From Paraconiothyrium sp. Pb-2020 (lineage: Eukaryota; Ascomycota; Dothideomycetes; Pleosporales; Didymosphaeriaceae), in assembly GCA_022419385.1 (NCBI GenBank), contig JAJUBI010000006.1, forward strand, positions 310,001-374,000: a stretch of DNA of 64,000 nt, in the 5' to 3' direction. Below are positions 23,009 through 34,330 of this stretch, one piece after another (within the stretch, counting starts at the first letter, position 1; every line of letters starts with the position of its first letter). A program made the translations under genes and the position numbers. The notes beneath the pieces are model-generated. The model searched no databases. It saw only the letters and a program-made list of their open reading frames with translations, and was not told where the DNA came from.

Positions 23009-23417
23009 CCTTGCCTTCACAACTCGCAGGCGCGGCGTAAAAGGAGTACGACAGAAAAGCTTCAGAGCTGGACCAACAGCAGGGAATACCGGGAAGCCCG
23101 GAATGTAGTCCTGATCAAGATCAAGTTGTAAAGCAGTGCTAGAAACGCTATATCATGTCGCAAAGATGTTTCAGAAAGGAAGCATAGAGGCGAAAGTGAT
23201 TATCCAAAGATAGCTTGGTCCTGTGAACCCTGAAAGTCCAGTAGCCTTATAATGTTGAAGAGCCAGCCAGCCAAACTCATCGCTGCCAACGTCATGGTAG
23301 CGCTCGGGCGCACTTGCCCCGCGCTTGTTTGACGGCAAGGTTAGCCGAGCGCGGATCTTGCACAGCGACAGGCAATACTTAGGGCCAACTTCACCACGAC
23401 AACTATTCGAAACCATC
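23009..23417. promoter_or_regulatory. Shared divergent promoter of ceramidase and prefoldin genes
   Basis: These 409 bp separate the start codons of a head-to-head pair, so both promoters must lie here. A minus-strand open frame across it has no recognisable content and is treated as chance. Confidence 0.5.
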
Positions 23418-23875
23418 ATGTCGATACCGAACGAGAAATTGCAGCAGGTACAGTTCAACCGATATGCTTAAGAGTGTGCACTCACGATGCGCAGATCCTG
23501 CAGGAAATCAGCCAAAAGAAGGCTTTTGCCGAACAGCAACTCGTGATTGTGAGGCAGCAAAAGGTTGCCAACAGCCGAGAAAGCCGGATGTTGCAGCTGA
23601 CTGCGAGTGAAATGGAGTCGCTGCCGAAAGAGACGAAGGTCTACGAAGGCGTTGGGAAAATGTATGTTTCCACTACCTACGCTAGAGTAACCCCTCTAAA
23701 GACTCCCAGGTTCGTCTGCACTCCTATTCCTGATGTGCAAAAGAGACTATCAGAGGAGGGCGAGAAGCTCAAGAGTGAAATATCAAATCTCAACAAGAAG
23801 GAGGACTATCTAGAAAAGACCTACGAAAATAGCAAGAACAGCCTCGAGCAAGTGCTAGGCGGTCGGAGTGGCTGA
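23418..23875 (+). CDS. Prefoldin subunit 1
   Basis: Exons 23418-23447, 23495-23661 and 23710-23875 encode 120 aa. Prefoldin is a cytosolic hexamer that carries nascent actin and tubulin to the CCT chaperonin. This is a beta-type subunit. The first coiled-coil helix is MSIPNEKLQQILQEISQKK and onward, the hairpin core reads TKVYEGVGKMFVCTPI, and the second helix is KRLSEEGEKLKSEISNLNKK and onward. Length and motif order match Pfd1. The introns are 47 and 48 nt; the second splits the Met codon of GKMF. It is notable, though probably coincidental, that a tubulin-folding factor lies about 2.5 kb from beta-tubulin. Confidence 0.93.
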
Positions 23876-26010
23876 ACGACTTGACACATTGCTCTGAAAT
23901 ATTCAATCGAGAAGAACGAAAAGCTCTAGCTACGACGCTCCTGAGTCACTGATCGCAGTACTCGCCCTTGATACAGGGAAGAGTGGGAAGTCATGAGAAT
24001 GGCAGACATTGCTCCATATGGTTCAGGATCTTCCTAACCCGTTTCAGGTGGCGCCGTCATGTCCTTTCACCCACTCAGCAATCGAATCTATCACATTGAA
24101 GACCGGTGCCATCCTGATGTTAACTATTATTTCTTTACTTCTGGCAGAGGCTGTGCCATGGCGGAACACATTCCCATGTTTGCACCTCTGCTGTTTCCTT
24201 TTTTTGCGCCATCTGATTGATGTTGCGAACCTGCCTGACCATTCTGCTTCAGTTATCACGTCCTGCTCACGTATCACAGGACTTGTTCAATTACGACCCG
24301 ATCGCGTTGAGGTCATTGACGTCTATGCGCGGTATAGCTCGCCATCACGTTGTTGGTTCAACGCAATGCAGACAGCAGAGCTCGATCGCACGCATTCAAT
24401 GACCTCGGAAATCCCTTTGGCTACCATCAAGCTTAACTTTATTACCCGGCCCCCAATGTGGATGTTTCAGTGTTGTCATACTTAGTTTTACTGGGTATCT
24501 ACTCCGACCTGCGTTCGTCCGCCCGTTCCACAGCAATGGATGACTGGAAGCAATGACTTGGTATGGTCTTCGAAACTACAGGTATCGTGACGAGTGATGA
24601 GCGCGCCAAATGCTACAATATCCGGCTATGGGTCCATATATCGCTAGCACTTCACTAGCTACGGCTGTCATCTGATCAAGGTGTGTTCAGTACTATCAAA
24701 GCTAATGTAGCGACCCATGTTGCAGGATATACATGGATTCTTTTGTTATACTATCCGATTAATCAAGAAGCAGTCAGGATAATGGAGGGCCATGAGCGCG
24801 GAGGGACCCCACGGATTACAGCGCAATGAGATTAGACAACGTTCCACAATGACGAAGCCCCAAGGAAACAGGATTGCGTCAGCCAGGGCCGACATCCAAC
24901 ACGATACAACGTCTGTGATATTGCTTGACGTCCAACGAATATCGATGACAGCGCGTGGACAGCATTGTCCACATACAGCAAGCCGCTCATGCATCTGCGA
25001 TATCACCTGACTCGACGCGAAGGGTACAGAGGCCAAAGCGATCGATCTACATTTTACGCCTTCTGTTTCTCCACCTTTCGTAGGAGAATCGCTTTAACGG
25101 GGGCAACTGACGTTGTATATAGATTACGGCATGTGTATTGGCCCCTTCCTCAGACCGCAGGGGCTACTTTAGCTGGCCTTGCAAGGCTGGACTCGGAGGC
25201 CAGTCCGATCTCGGTAGCGGCAGACGAGGCTGAACAAGGATGTCAAGTGCTCAGTGGCACAAGACCGAGAGTCTTGACCGACGCTCCCGTGCTGGTGCGA
25301 GCATAAGACAGTCTCACAAGAAGACGAAAGAGCGTCCTAGAGAGGATGTCACATGCTACGCTTGCTGTCGCAACGTGGGTTTTGGATGAGGCTGGGAGGA
25401 TGGTTTGGAGCGGCTGCTTACGGTGCCCCGCCGTGCCCGCCTCCCAACCATCAAACACGAGCTCATGCATGCAGACCGCTTCGCGCGCGGAAGCGCCGCC
25501 AGCAGCAGAAGGCCAGGATACGAGACACGACAGTCGTGCAGGTTGGATATAACCACCAAAGTGGTCGCGGCCGTGCGTACAGTACTCGACTATGGCCAGT
25601 GTGAGGTCTCGCAGGAGGAGGGGTGCCCGCTGTGCTGCACAGCCATTTGAAAGCTGTACGCACGATCGGTCCACAAGGTCAGCCCCAGCAGCCGCTGCCT
25701 GATCACTAGGTCGCTTTTGGCCCCCAGGTGCACGACGGCCATTTCTTTGAAATCTCCAGTCGCCGCTCTTCTTCTTTCCTCTTCCTGCCTTTTCTTTAGT
25801 TTGCCTGATTGTGCGCTGTCGCGTCAGCTTGCTCCTAAAATTGCCATACAACACCCCGCGCTGCCCCGCCGCCCACGCCTTACGCAGCTGCTCACGCGCG
25901 CAAGACCTACCTCTTTCTAGCTGGTACTTGCGATTAAGCTACGTTTCGAGCGACCTCTTCTTCTTTTGAAAGTCTCTAGGACCATTATCTGATCCAGTGC
26001 TACGCCCATC
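23876..26010. other. Intergenic region of about 2.1 kb
   Basis: I see no gene I can support. A 203-codon frame on the minus strand (25243-25854) begins with GTG, is rich in Arg/Ala/Ser, matches no family I know, and overlaps the C/T-rich promoter of the next gene. The stretch 25730-25930 is markedly pyrimidine-rich. No terminal repeats or transposase remnants were noticed. Confidence 0.45.
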
Positions 26011-27691
26011 ATGCCTCCAGCTGATTACTGGGAGGACGAGTGGTATAACGACCGACAGTTCACTGGCGGTGCTCGTCATGTTCGTGCGCCTTCGGCACGG
26101 AGGTCTCGAGACATCGATGACTTTCGTCGCTCCGAATATCTGTTGGCACCTGAGAGCCGTACAACCACAAGCCTCCATCGCACCCGTTCACAGGGTCACT
26201 CTCCGGCTCCAAATGTGACCATATACAACACCACCCGCATGGATAACGAGAGTAGCCCGAACGTTCGCACTGAGCAGAAGAGCCCCTCAGTGAACCCTTA
26301 TGCCGAACCTCGCGGCCGGACTCGCAGGATGCCTGGGGAGTGGGGACTCGAAGACGAAATCGCAGAGCTGCGGCTAGATATTCGCAAGCAGGGTCGATCT
26401 ACTTCTCGAGGTAAACATCATCACGAAGAACACCACGGCCATGACTACGATCACTGGAAACTGGAACAGGCGAACCAGCGCCTCAGGGAGCAAGAAGAGA
26501 GGATCGAGATGGAGAGGCGCGAAGAACTTATCAAGAGGAAAATGGAGCTCAAGTATATGAAGGACAGGCACGAGCGTGATGAGGAAGAGGAACGCATCAA
26601 GCGAGACGAGGAGCGCCTGAAGAGGGAATGGGAGCTGAAGCATGAGCGGGAGGAGCGAAAGAGGATCGAGCGCGAGGAGGATGCGAAGAGACAAGAGCAC
26701 CGCCTGAAGATGGATTGGGAACTGAAGTTGGAGCGCGAAACGAGGAAGAAAGAGGAGGAGAGGAGAGCAGAGGAAGAAGAGAGGAAAAGGCTCATCGCGG
26801 AGAGTATGTCAAAGGCCGAGAGACGAGCCAAGGAGCAAGAAGAGGAGCGCCAGCGGATCATCGCTGAGAACACCCTGAAGCTTGAGAAAGCTGAGAGGGA
26901 GCGCAAGGCAGCACAACAGAGAGCTGTCGACGAGTTCAACAAGGAGCGAGCCGAGAAAGAGGCCAAGGCCAAGGCGGAACAGGAGCGCGTGGTGGCCGAG
27001 TACGAGGCCAGGAAGGTAAAGGATGCAGCAGAGGCGAAACGGAAGCGTGAAGAGCTCATCATGCAGCTCAGGATTGAAGAGGAGCAGCGGAAACAGAAGG
27101 AGAAGGAGGAGTGGGACCGCTTCTTATTGAAGCAGAAGCAAAAGGAGGAAGAAGAGAAGGCGGCGAAGGAGAAGCAGGAGAAGGAGCTTGAGGAGGCGAT
27201 GCGCAAGCGCCTCGCTCATTTCGGCTTCCAGGATAACCAGATTCAAGCCATGATCAGGCCTGAAGAAGCTGCCAGACTCCAACAGGGCATGTCGCCTGCG
27301 AACCCGATGCGCCTCACGCACCAGCCCACGTACGTCAAAGTGAGCAAGGAGCACCTTGCTGTTGATACGCTGATATACTACGATATTCCATATGAGGTTG
27401 ATCGCGTAAGTCCTACCACACCTTTGCCCCGTTCACAATCTGACCATGTCACAGGCCGACCCCAACTACATCATCATCATGCGCGAAATGGAGCCGCGTG
27501 AAACCGAGATTTTGTTCGAGCATACGCGCCGCCTTCGTTCTCGCGGAAGCTCTCGTCTTCTTATCGAAGAGCGCCACGACACTGGAAAGAACGACTATGC
27601 CTGGGTACGCCGAAGGAAGCCTTCTCGGTCCCCGTCGCGCCGCCGGAGTTCACCCAAGAGGGTCGTTGGAATCAAGGAGATGTTCTTTTGA
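26011..27691 (+). CDS. Coiled-coil protein of unknown function
   Basis: Exons 26011-27405 and 27455-27691 give 543 aa. I do not recognise a named family. The N-terminal 120 residues are polar and Arg/Ser-rich. A short stretch EWGLEDEIAELRLDIRKQGR (about 110-130) precedes a very long, highly charged Glu/Arg/Lys heptad region (about 145-410) that should form a continuous helix or coiled coil. After it comes a compact, non-repetitive C-terminal part (about 415-510: HFGFQDNQIQAMI, then YVKVSKEHLAVDTLIYYDIP and DPNYIIIMREMEP) which looks like a folded domain. The extreme C-terminus is basic, with an Arg/Ser-rich run (RRRKPSRSPSRRRSSPKR). Such proteins occur in filamentous ascomycetes without an assigned role. 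A cytoskeletal or RNA-linked scaffold is conceivable but unproven. The 49-nt intron is canonical. Confidence 0.85.
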
Positions 27692-28301
27692 AGAGATAAT
27701 GAGGTAAATTAGCATATGACGAACTTATGGTTTGCTGGGCATATCAATACTGGCTTCTCGTTTCTGTTATTTGAGTTTAGTTATCTTCATTATACCACCT
27801 TTGATCTCGGCTCTTACCTTTGCGAGTACAAAGCAATGTGGCTGTTCGCATGTTTTCGCGTTGATTAGCACAACATATCGCACGGTAAGCCTAAGTGATT
27901 ACATCAACAATACATAAGTCTATACAGACAAAAGAGGTCCGCATGCACATGCAAAGTGATGTGTTGCGTCCATTGCACAACATAAATTGCGCTGACCACG
28001 CATGCACATCCAAGGTCCTTTCACCGGTCTGTACTACCGCCGCCTGCACCACCGCCTGCATACATGCGCCGATGCTGTGCCGACCGACACTTGTTCTCGT
28101 CGTGACTTTCCAAGACTCGGGTCGGCTTCCCAAGTTCAGTCGTGAAGGTTAGCCGTCACATTAGATCGCCGACAGGGTCCGGCTCATGGTGCCTCGGCAT
28201 CTGGTCACGCAAGCGGGTCACGCTTTCCGCCGCACCTCATCCAACGCCGTCTCTGCACTTAGTTGTAACATAGCATGTGGTGATTTTGCACACTTTTGAC
28301 C
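27692..28301. other. Intergenic, coiled-coil gene to PEX20
   Basis: A 610-bp gap between two plus-strand genes. No coding sequence or structured repeat was identified; the PEX20 promoter must be here. Confidence 0.5.
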
Positions 28302-30037
28302 ATGGCCGACGCTCTATGCGGGCCGTCTAACGCCCTACAGAACTTCCAGAAGCATTCCTCCGTCGACCGGACCCTGCAGCAGGATCGCTTGGTCGGTCGT
28401 CATTCACCCTCGCAGGTCTGTGAGATTCGTACATGTGCTTAAGATGTAGACTAACAGTTTGTAGAGCTTCAGATCATCGCCCGGTCCAAATGTTGGTGCT
28501 TTAGACCATGAATTCGAGGCTTTTCAAGCAGGACATGCCCTGCCGCCACAACCTCAGCTCCAACATCTCCCGCCGCAGTTCGCTCGTCCGCCTCAACCAC
28601 AGTTCGCCCAAGCCCCTCAAGCGCCCGACTGGGCCTCCGACTTCCAGCGCCTGAACATATCGCATGTCCCTCAAGTACCGCAACAGCGCATCTCTGCGCC
28701 GAACGCCGCATCGTCATGGCACCAGGACTTCATGAGCCAGCAAAGCCCAGCTACGCAGTCGCCGGCGTTTCAGCAGAACGGTTTGGGTGGCATGTCTGGA
28801 ATGGGAATGTCGGGATTCGTAAGACCAGGTTTCCAGCAGTCAGGCTTTGGAATGATGAATGGCGGTTCGATGTCAGAAGTGGTGCAAGGCAAACAACGAG
28901 TGCAGGAAGCGACACTGCAGTTCGATGAAGCAGCTTTCGAACAAGCTTTTGCAGATGTGCAACAAGCAGAGGAGCAAGCTCTTGCGGAAAGTCTGCGGCA
29001 ACAGGAAGCGCAAAAGCAGGAGACAGAAGCAGTGGAGCACACAGTAGAGGATGAAGATCCGGCGTTGATACGGATACGGGAACAGCGACCAGGTGGGTTC
29101 GCATCAGCGATCGCATCGGTAATTGTGCTGATGACTTGACATAGCTGTCTACGCTGCGCTCAAACTCCGAAGCGCCGTCGATCTCGATCAAGTAACTCAA
29201 GCCACACCGTATCTCACTGCTCTAGAGACCATGGAATCTAGCCACCAGTTGACTGAGGATGCTAGCGAGGCGAAATGGGTTGTTGACACGTTACAGAAAA
29301 TCGCCCATCGCGAAGCTCCTCAAGAGATCAAGACGCGCTCAGAGCGGCTCATAAGGAACATCAACGAGAGACTCATGTCTACGTATCCGCTGCTTTCCAC
29401 ACCCGTTCCTATCAATCAGGATACCATCTGGGAAGAGCTCGAGGCTGCAGGCTACACAAGAAGTCCCGCTTCAGAACAAGTACAACAGCCGCAACAAGCC
29501 GAGCAAAAGCAAGAGCAGCAGCAGCAGCCCAATCACGACGAAGACGAAATGGCACAAACAGCCGGCCGTCTCCTCGAGCGCGTCTCCGACAACACAAGCG
29601 AAAAGTTTCAAAACAGCCAGTTCCTAGAACTCATGCGGCGCCTCCGTGACCGCGAAGTACGTGTGGAAGGAGACAAGATGGTCGAAGTCAGTACCGCCCA
29701 GTCTACTTCTGTCCCTTCACAGCCCGCTCCCCAAGAAACCCTCCAATCTATCCACGACAGCCTAGCTGCCAGCATCGGAGACTTCGATGAAATCTCAGCG
29801 GGTATGGACTGGGGTTGGTCAGACCCGCCCTCACCCGTGCCGCAGACAACGATACCGCCGATCGACCCGAACATCCTCGACCATGCGGCCACCGACTTCG
29901 AGACGCCTATCTACTCAGACGAGGGCCAGGAGTACGCCTCACCCGCTCTTTCGCATTCGTCGACAAATGGGATTGTTACTGATGAGGTGTCAGGTCAATA
30001 TAGCTACTACAACGTCCACTCCACGTACCATAGATGA
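28302..30037 (+). CDS. PEX20: Peroxin Pex20, PTS2 import co-receptor
   Basis: Exons 28302-28415, 28465-29092 and 29145-30037 encode about 544 aa. Pex20 works with Pex7 to bring PTS2 cargo such as thiolase to the peroxisome, and it cycles by ubiquitination. The N-terminus MADALCGPSNALQNF is diagnostic: the conserved Cys6 is the site of mono-ubiquitination in the Pex5/Pex20 family. Two WxxxF-type motifs (WASDF and WHQDF, about residues 80-115), which in this family bind Pex13/Pex14, are present. A Met/Gly-rich stretch and a Glu/Gln-rich helix follow. The third exon contains VYAALKLRSAVDLDQV-like helical sequence, a Gln-rich tract, and the region QFLELMRRLRDREV, where Pex7 binding is expected. 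The C-terminal 130 residues are acidic and disordered. The protein is somewhat longer than typical (about 400), so the last exon boundary is less certain. Confidence 0.9.
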
Positions 30038-31143
30038 ACTACGTATACCACTACATGAGCAGGATCTCGATATAGGGAGAGATGGGGTACAGGGGCTGGC
30101 AAGGAATGGGCTCAGCCCGCCTGTGGAGGAATATGTACATTACCATTGAGGTGGTGTAGCTTAGAGCAACGGCGAGGGCCTCATAAGGTTTTGGGCTCGA
30201 GCGATAGACCACGCGGCATACGTAGAGGATGTGGCTATAGACGTGGCATTACACACGGGCGCCGACACGGTCGCATAGTACAGCTATCAGCGGAGGTGTC
30301 AGGAAACTCATCTATGGATGTGTAGTAAATAACAAAGGTAACGAGGGCCTACTATCAATAGACAGAGTGGGGAGGCGTCCTTGAGGCCATTTCGCCGTCC
30401 GCGCACCCAAGACATAAGGTAGCATCAAGAAGGATCTATTCCTGGTTTCCGATGTTTCTGCCAATTCTGTCAGATTCGCTCACATCTCATCTCCACTTCT
30501 TCACATGTCAATTTGCCCGCATGGTCTCTCTTTCCTGCACCTACCGCACGTGTCCTAGTCTGACGGAGGATCCGAAACCTACAATCCAAAGAGGTGTTGA
30601 ATATGTTGAAGGCGACGAGCAAGGCTTCTCACTTGCGGTTACACGAGACAAGAAAGGATCGAACATAGACATGCCCAAGTATGCGAGTTCGAAGACCGTG
30701 CATTTGTAAGATAGGAAAGACAGGAAGTTTTGGTTCGCAGGAAGTGGGTAGTTCATTTGCTGTAGAATAACTCAAACATCGCTGTTGCACGACAGACAAG
30801 AGGTGCTATCGTGCCCAGGTGTGTCCAAAGGCAATGCGCCTATATGATTAAATCTATAGCATGCCCGATACCAAACATGCAATCGGGGTATGAAAGAGCC
30901 TTGATATACTAGAACGTCGCTCCTTCGTGATTATGCGTACACGCATCATGCCTTCGTCCTGAGCCAGTCTGGTAACCCTCATCGAAATAACGCCAGAAAA
31001 GCCAGGAGGTGCCTCAGCACCATAAACAAGAACTCCATGTTAAAGTGAAAGTGCTCCATCAAATGCCACCTCAAGAACGCCATGGTATCTCTATCAAACC
31101 CCAACAAGCGATGCGCTCAGTTCGAGCGGTAGTTATGCACAGA
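30038..31143. other. Convergent intergenic region, PEX20 to SIR2-like gene
   Basis: About 1.1 kb between two 3' ends with no supported gene. A CTCATAA loop-like string near 30178 recalls a Met-tRNA anticodon loop, but the flanking stems do not pair. Confidence 0.5.
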
Positions 31144-32678
31144 CTATGCACACTGCTTGACTTTGTAAGTATGGTCAACCTCATCAACAGTGGATACTTC
31201 TATCCGCTGGTCCTGAGGTATCATTTTGTGTTTGAGATCCCAACCCGCTCGGCGAGCAAGCTCAGCGACAACAACATCGCAATCGCCAAGCAGGTTGATG
31301 TCGAAGTTGATGTGGTGAATTGGCTGCTGCTTGTTAGCTGGGGGATGCTGGTCACGGGTAATTAAAACTTACGTCTCGCGAAATGTATATCTGGGGCACG
31401 TCGCGCGGCAGCCAATTGGGTATCTCGCAAACCGGCTGTACCTTCATACTGGTACCGATTACGATAACCAAATCAGCCTTTTCTCTGTCGTGCTCCTTAA
31501 GACGTGTAAAGAAATTGTTGGGTAGTTGTTCGCCAAAGAAGGTAATATCAGGCTTCATGATGCCAGGCTCCGGGATGTCATATGCGCCGTCCGAATCAGA
31601 GTCGTCAAAGTCGCCTGGCCCTCGACGTTTCTTTGAGCCGTTTGAGCTCCGCTTTCGCTTCATGCCGGCCTTCCGTATGGCTATATTCTCGATGCACTGC
31701 TTGCATTGAGCAGGTGTTCGGGCGCGTACTGCGTCGAAGATATCCTCGCCAGGGACCTTGTAGCCGCACTTTCGGCATGTGGCCATTGCCCAAGATCCAT
31801 GGCACTGGATGAGCTTCTCCTGCTTTATGCCAGCCTGCGATTCCACATTGTCGATATTTTGAGTGTAGTTCGTGAGCAACTTGTCCTTGTCCTGCAATGT
31901 TCGAATGAACTGGTGCGTGGGTGTCCATTTCTTCAGGTCGGGCACTATCCTACCAGCGAGCTTGTAGAACACTGTTGGATCCATATCGAAGTTGTCAATG
32001 TTAAACACATCTTCAGGATCCTCGTAGCCCATCTCGCGCAACTCGGAGTAAAAGCCAGTGGTCTTGGAGCGAAAGTCGGGAATGCCGAGGCTCGTCGATA
32101 TGCCTGCTCCTGTAATGACTATGATGTTCTTGCGCTCCTGCAGCAGTCTCGCCGCATCATCGATAGTCTTGTATTGAGGCAGCCGCAGTCGTTTCGTAAG
32201 CTCTCGACAGATAGCCCGACCCAACAGCTCGTAGAAGGCATCATCTGGTTCATCCTCCAAGAACCCATGTGGGAGTCGCACGTTGAATGCTGACAGCAAC
32301 TTCCGCGCCGTATACCGGTCGCTGGTAATGTATTCCTTGACGAATTGGTCTGCACCGACATTGTGTAGACGCTGGCGGATCTGGCGTGCCTCGTCGATGG
32401 TGCATACATCCTTGCCTACTCGCACGTTAGCCAGACCCACGTTGGCTGCGAGGGCGGGACGTACCTTCGGTCGTATGTTCACTCTCCTCTGCCTGCTCTA
32501 GTAGAAGGTCCCAGGCGTCCACGTCGCTCTCATCGTCGCTGTCGACATTCTGGGAGTTGCCGTTCTCGGCGGGCTTGGAGTACGCGCTCAGCGCGGGGTC
32601 GCTCGCCTCATTGACCGGGGCCGCGGGCGCCTGTGCCGCTTCTTGCACCATGACGGGCCCAGGCTGTGTGTGAGCCAT
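31144..32678 (-). CDS. NAD-dependent histone deacetylase, Sir2/Hst1 type
   Basis: Exons 32678-32465, 32415-31373 and 31323-31144 encode 478 aa. Class I sirtuins remove acetyl groups from histones using NAD and silence chromatin, often including subtelomeric metabolite clusters in fungi. The catalytic core shows GAGISTSLGIPDFRS (NAD binding), TQNIDNVESQAGI, the catalytic His in QCHGSWAMATC, a four-Cys zinc site (CRKC and CKQC), and VIGTSMKVQPV. An acidic N-terminus (DSDDESDVDAWDLLLEQ) and a KRKRSSNGSKKRR basic insert between the zinc site and the second Rossmann half suggest nuclear location. The last intron was placed because read-through ends at once after RDVSFNYP, whereas splicing gives RDPIHHINFDINLLGDCD, as in family members. 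A tandem CAGCAG acceptor allows one extra Gln. The gene is divergent from the F-box gene. Confidence 0.95.
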
Positions 32679-33334
32679 GTCGTCCCGTCTCTGGTGGTGC
32701 CCCTGGAGTCAGGCAGAAGTTTGGTTTGCTGCTGTTGCGAATGAGCGGTTGAATGGCACCTGTACTTATACCAACGCTAGTCCTGGATCGGAAGCCGCTA
32801 ACATGGCTTCGCGCGAGCACCGATCTGTGGCCCCATCGTGGAGATACATCTGCCAGTGCATTCTACCACGTTATTGGTGGCCCAAAACATGCTTTCTTGA
32901 ATATTGCGGAGACCAAGACCGATCGAAGATTTCCGAGGCTCGATCTTGGTCTCCTGTTGGCTCTTTATAATGTACCTTCTCCAGCGGGCCCTGCCGTTCC
33001 ATGCAGCAAACATGCATGGTGAAGTGTCGTCGCACGCCAATCTGAACAAGCCCTCGATTTCAGATCGATGGATGCAGCTCATGCAGACACTACGCCACTA
33101 CGAAAAAGCAACCTCCCGGGCTATATAACACCACATAACCCGTTTGTCGGCATACCGAAGCATCGTGTGACCGGCAGTTGCTCACCGCTTCGCTGGGCCA
33201 CGCTCTATATTGTGCGAAGGACTTTATTTCGGTTTTGTCTTATCTCATTTAGTCTTCTAATTTGCGTTGCTCGAAATCTAATACCTTTTGTTGAACCTTC
33301 TCGCTAATCTTCGGCCTTCCGATCGGTTGATTGC
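32679..33334. promoter_or_regulatory. Divergent intergenic region, SIR2-like and F-box genes
   Basis: This 656-bp region separates two head-to-head start codons and should include both promoters. No coding sequence is supported. Confidence 0.45.
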
Positions 33335-34330
33335 ATGGCCCCTCCCAAGCCGAGACGACGGACCAGGGTGAACAACACTTCGGCTCATCAGAAAGGAGCT
33401 TCGTCGAAAGAAAGATTGGACTTCCAAAGTTCGAATTCTGCCATCGAATGTCAAGCTGGCGTCGATGCTTCAGTCCTTTCCGCCTCGACTACGCGGTATA
33501 CCACTCCATTCTCAAATACCTCACTGGCCTACAGCGCTCTGGAACAATTACCGGTAGAAGTCACCAATCACATCTTCTCCTACCTTGTGCAACCTAGGTC
33601 AAGGCTTCCGGGCCTAACGGAGCAAGAGAGCGCTCTCGACAGCAAAAAGCAAAGGCAAATCAAGCTCAGTGAGAACTTACGGAGCCCACCGGACACGGAC
33701 CGATTCGCCGCCGACCTCTTCGCTTGGACCAGTGTCCGTCACCCATTCAATGCTCTGGCTGCTTCATCAAGGCAGTGCCACACATTGGTTGAAAGCTACT
33801 GCGCCTACCTGGTCAAGACTTGCAACAGGTTCCACCTCCCGTTCGCCCAAGCGGAGGATTACGGCGCCGACTCTGTCTACCCCAGCCTCAGCTCCATAGT
33901 CTACCGCCGCTTATGGCTCCAAACCGCACCTCGAGACTGCCTCTTCTGTGGCGCCTTTATGAGCGAATACCCCCATCGCGGGTACCGCCTGATGCTGTGC
34001 TGTGCAAGCTGTTTCTACACCCAGACGCTGAGTCTCCACGAAGTGCAGCACCAGTACCACATCATCGATCCGAACATTCTCACAATCAATAAGGTCAGCA
34101 GTTCAAGCGTACGGCACGAATGGATCCTGCGGATTGATGTTGAGGCTCTGGCCTTGCAACTCTACGGCACGCGCGCTTTCCACGACACACAATCGCGAGG
34201 TCTAGATATGCAATGTAGCATACCTAATTGCGGACTGGCTGTTGACCGTCTTTCAACACCTTCTCCACCCCAGCTAAGGAGGCTTCCTTCCCATGTTTCG
34301 TCTGCACGCAACCGCCGCCGTGCTGCTTGA
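33335..34330 (+). CDS. F-box-like protein with cysteine pairs
   Basis: An uninterrupted frame of 331 aa beginning at ATG 33335. After a basic Ser-rich N-terminus, residues about 66-85 (YSALEQLPVEVTNHIFSYL) fit the start of an F-box, the Skp1-binding motif of SCF ubiquitin ligases. About 50 residues on comes RHPFNALAASSRQCHTLVESYC, typical of the sequence following fungal F-boxes. The central part has cysteine pairs, CLFC and CCASC, spaced about 20 residues apart, which could bind zinc, and a third pair in MQCSIPNC. The C-terminus becomes low-complexity and basic, so an unrecognised 3' intron is possible. Target specificity is unknown. The gene is divergent from the sirtuin gene. Confidence 0.72.
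   Translation: MAPPKPRRRTRVNNTSAHQKGASSKERLDFQSSNSAIECQAGVDASVLSASTTRYTTPFSNTSLAYSALEQLPVEVTNHIFSYLVQPRSRLPGLTEQESALDSKKQRQIKLSENLRSPPDTDRFAADLFAWTSVRHPFNALAASSRQCHTLVESYCAYLVKTCNRFHLPFAQAEDYGADSVYPSLSSIVYRRLWLQTAPRDCLFCGAFMSEYPHRGYRLMLCCASCFYTQTLSLHEVQHQYHIIDPNILTINKVSSSSVRHEWILRIDVEALALQLYGTRAFHDTQSRGLDMQCSIPNCGLAVDRLSTPSPPQLRRLPSHVSSARNRRRAA

Noticed and set aside
23942..23948. TGAGTCA downstream of the prefoldin gene as a regulatory site
   Set aside because: It lies 3' of a gene and far from any start codon; the heptamer is expected several times by chance in 64 kb.
25243..25854. 203-codon minus-strand frame
   Set aside because: It starts at GTG, has Arg/Ala-rich chance composition, no recognisable domain, and overlaps the promoter of the coiled-coil gene.
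26374..27206. Long Ser- or Leu-rich minus-strand frames opposite the coiled-coil gene
   Set aside because: They are mirror images of the Glu/Lys/Arg codons of the real plus-strand gene.
30160..30230. tRNA-Met-like CTCATAA loop
   Set aside because: The flanking bases do not form an anticodon stem, and no T-arm consensus follows at the proper distance.
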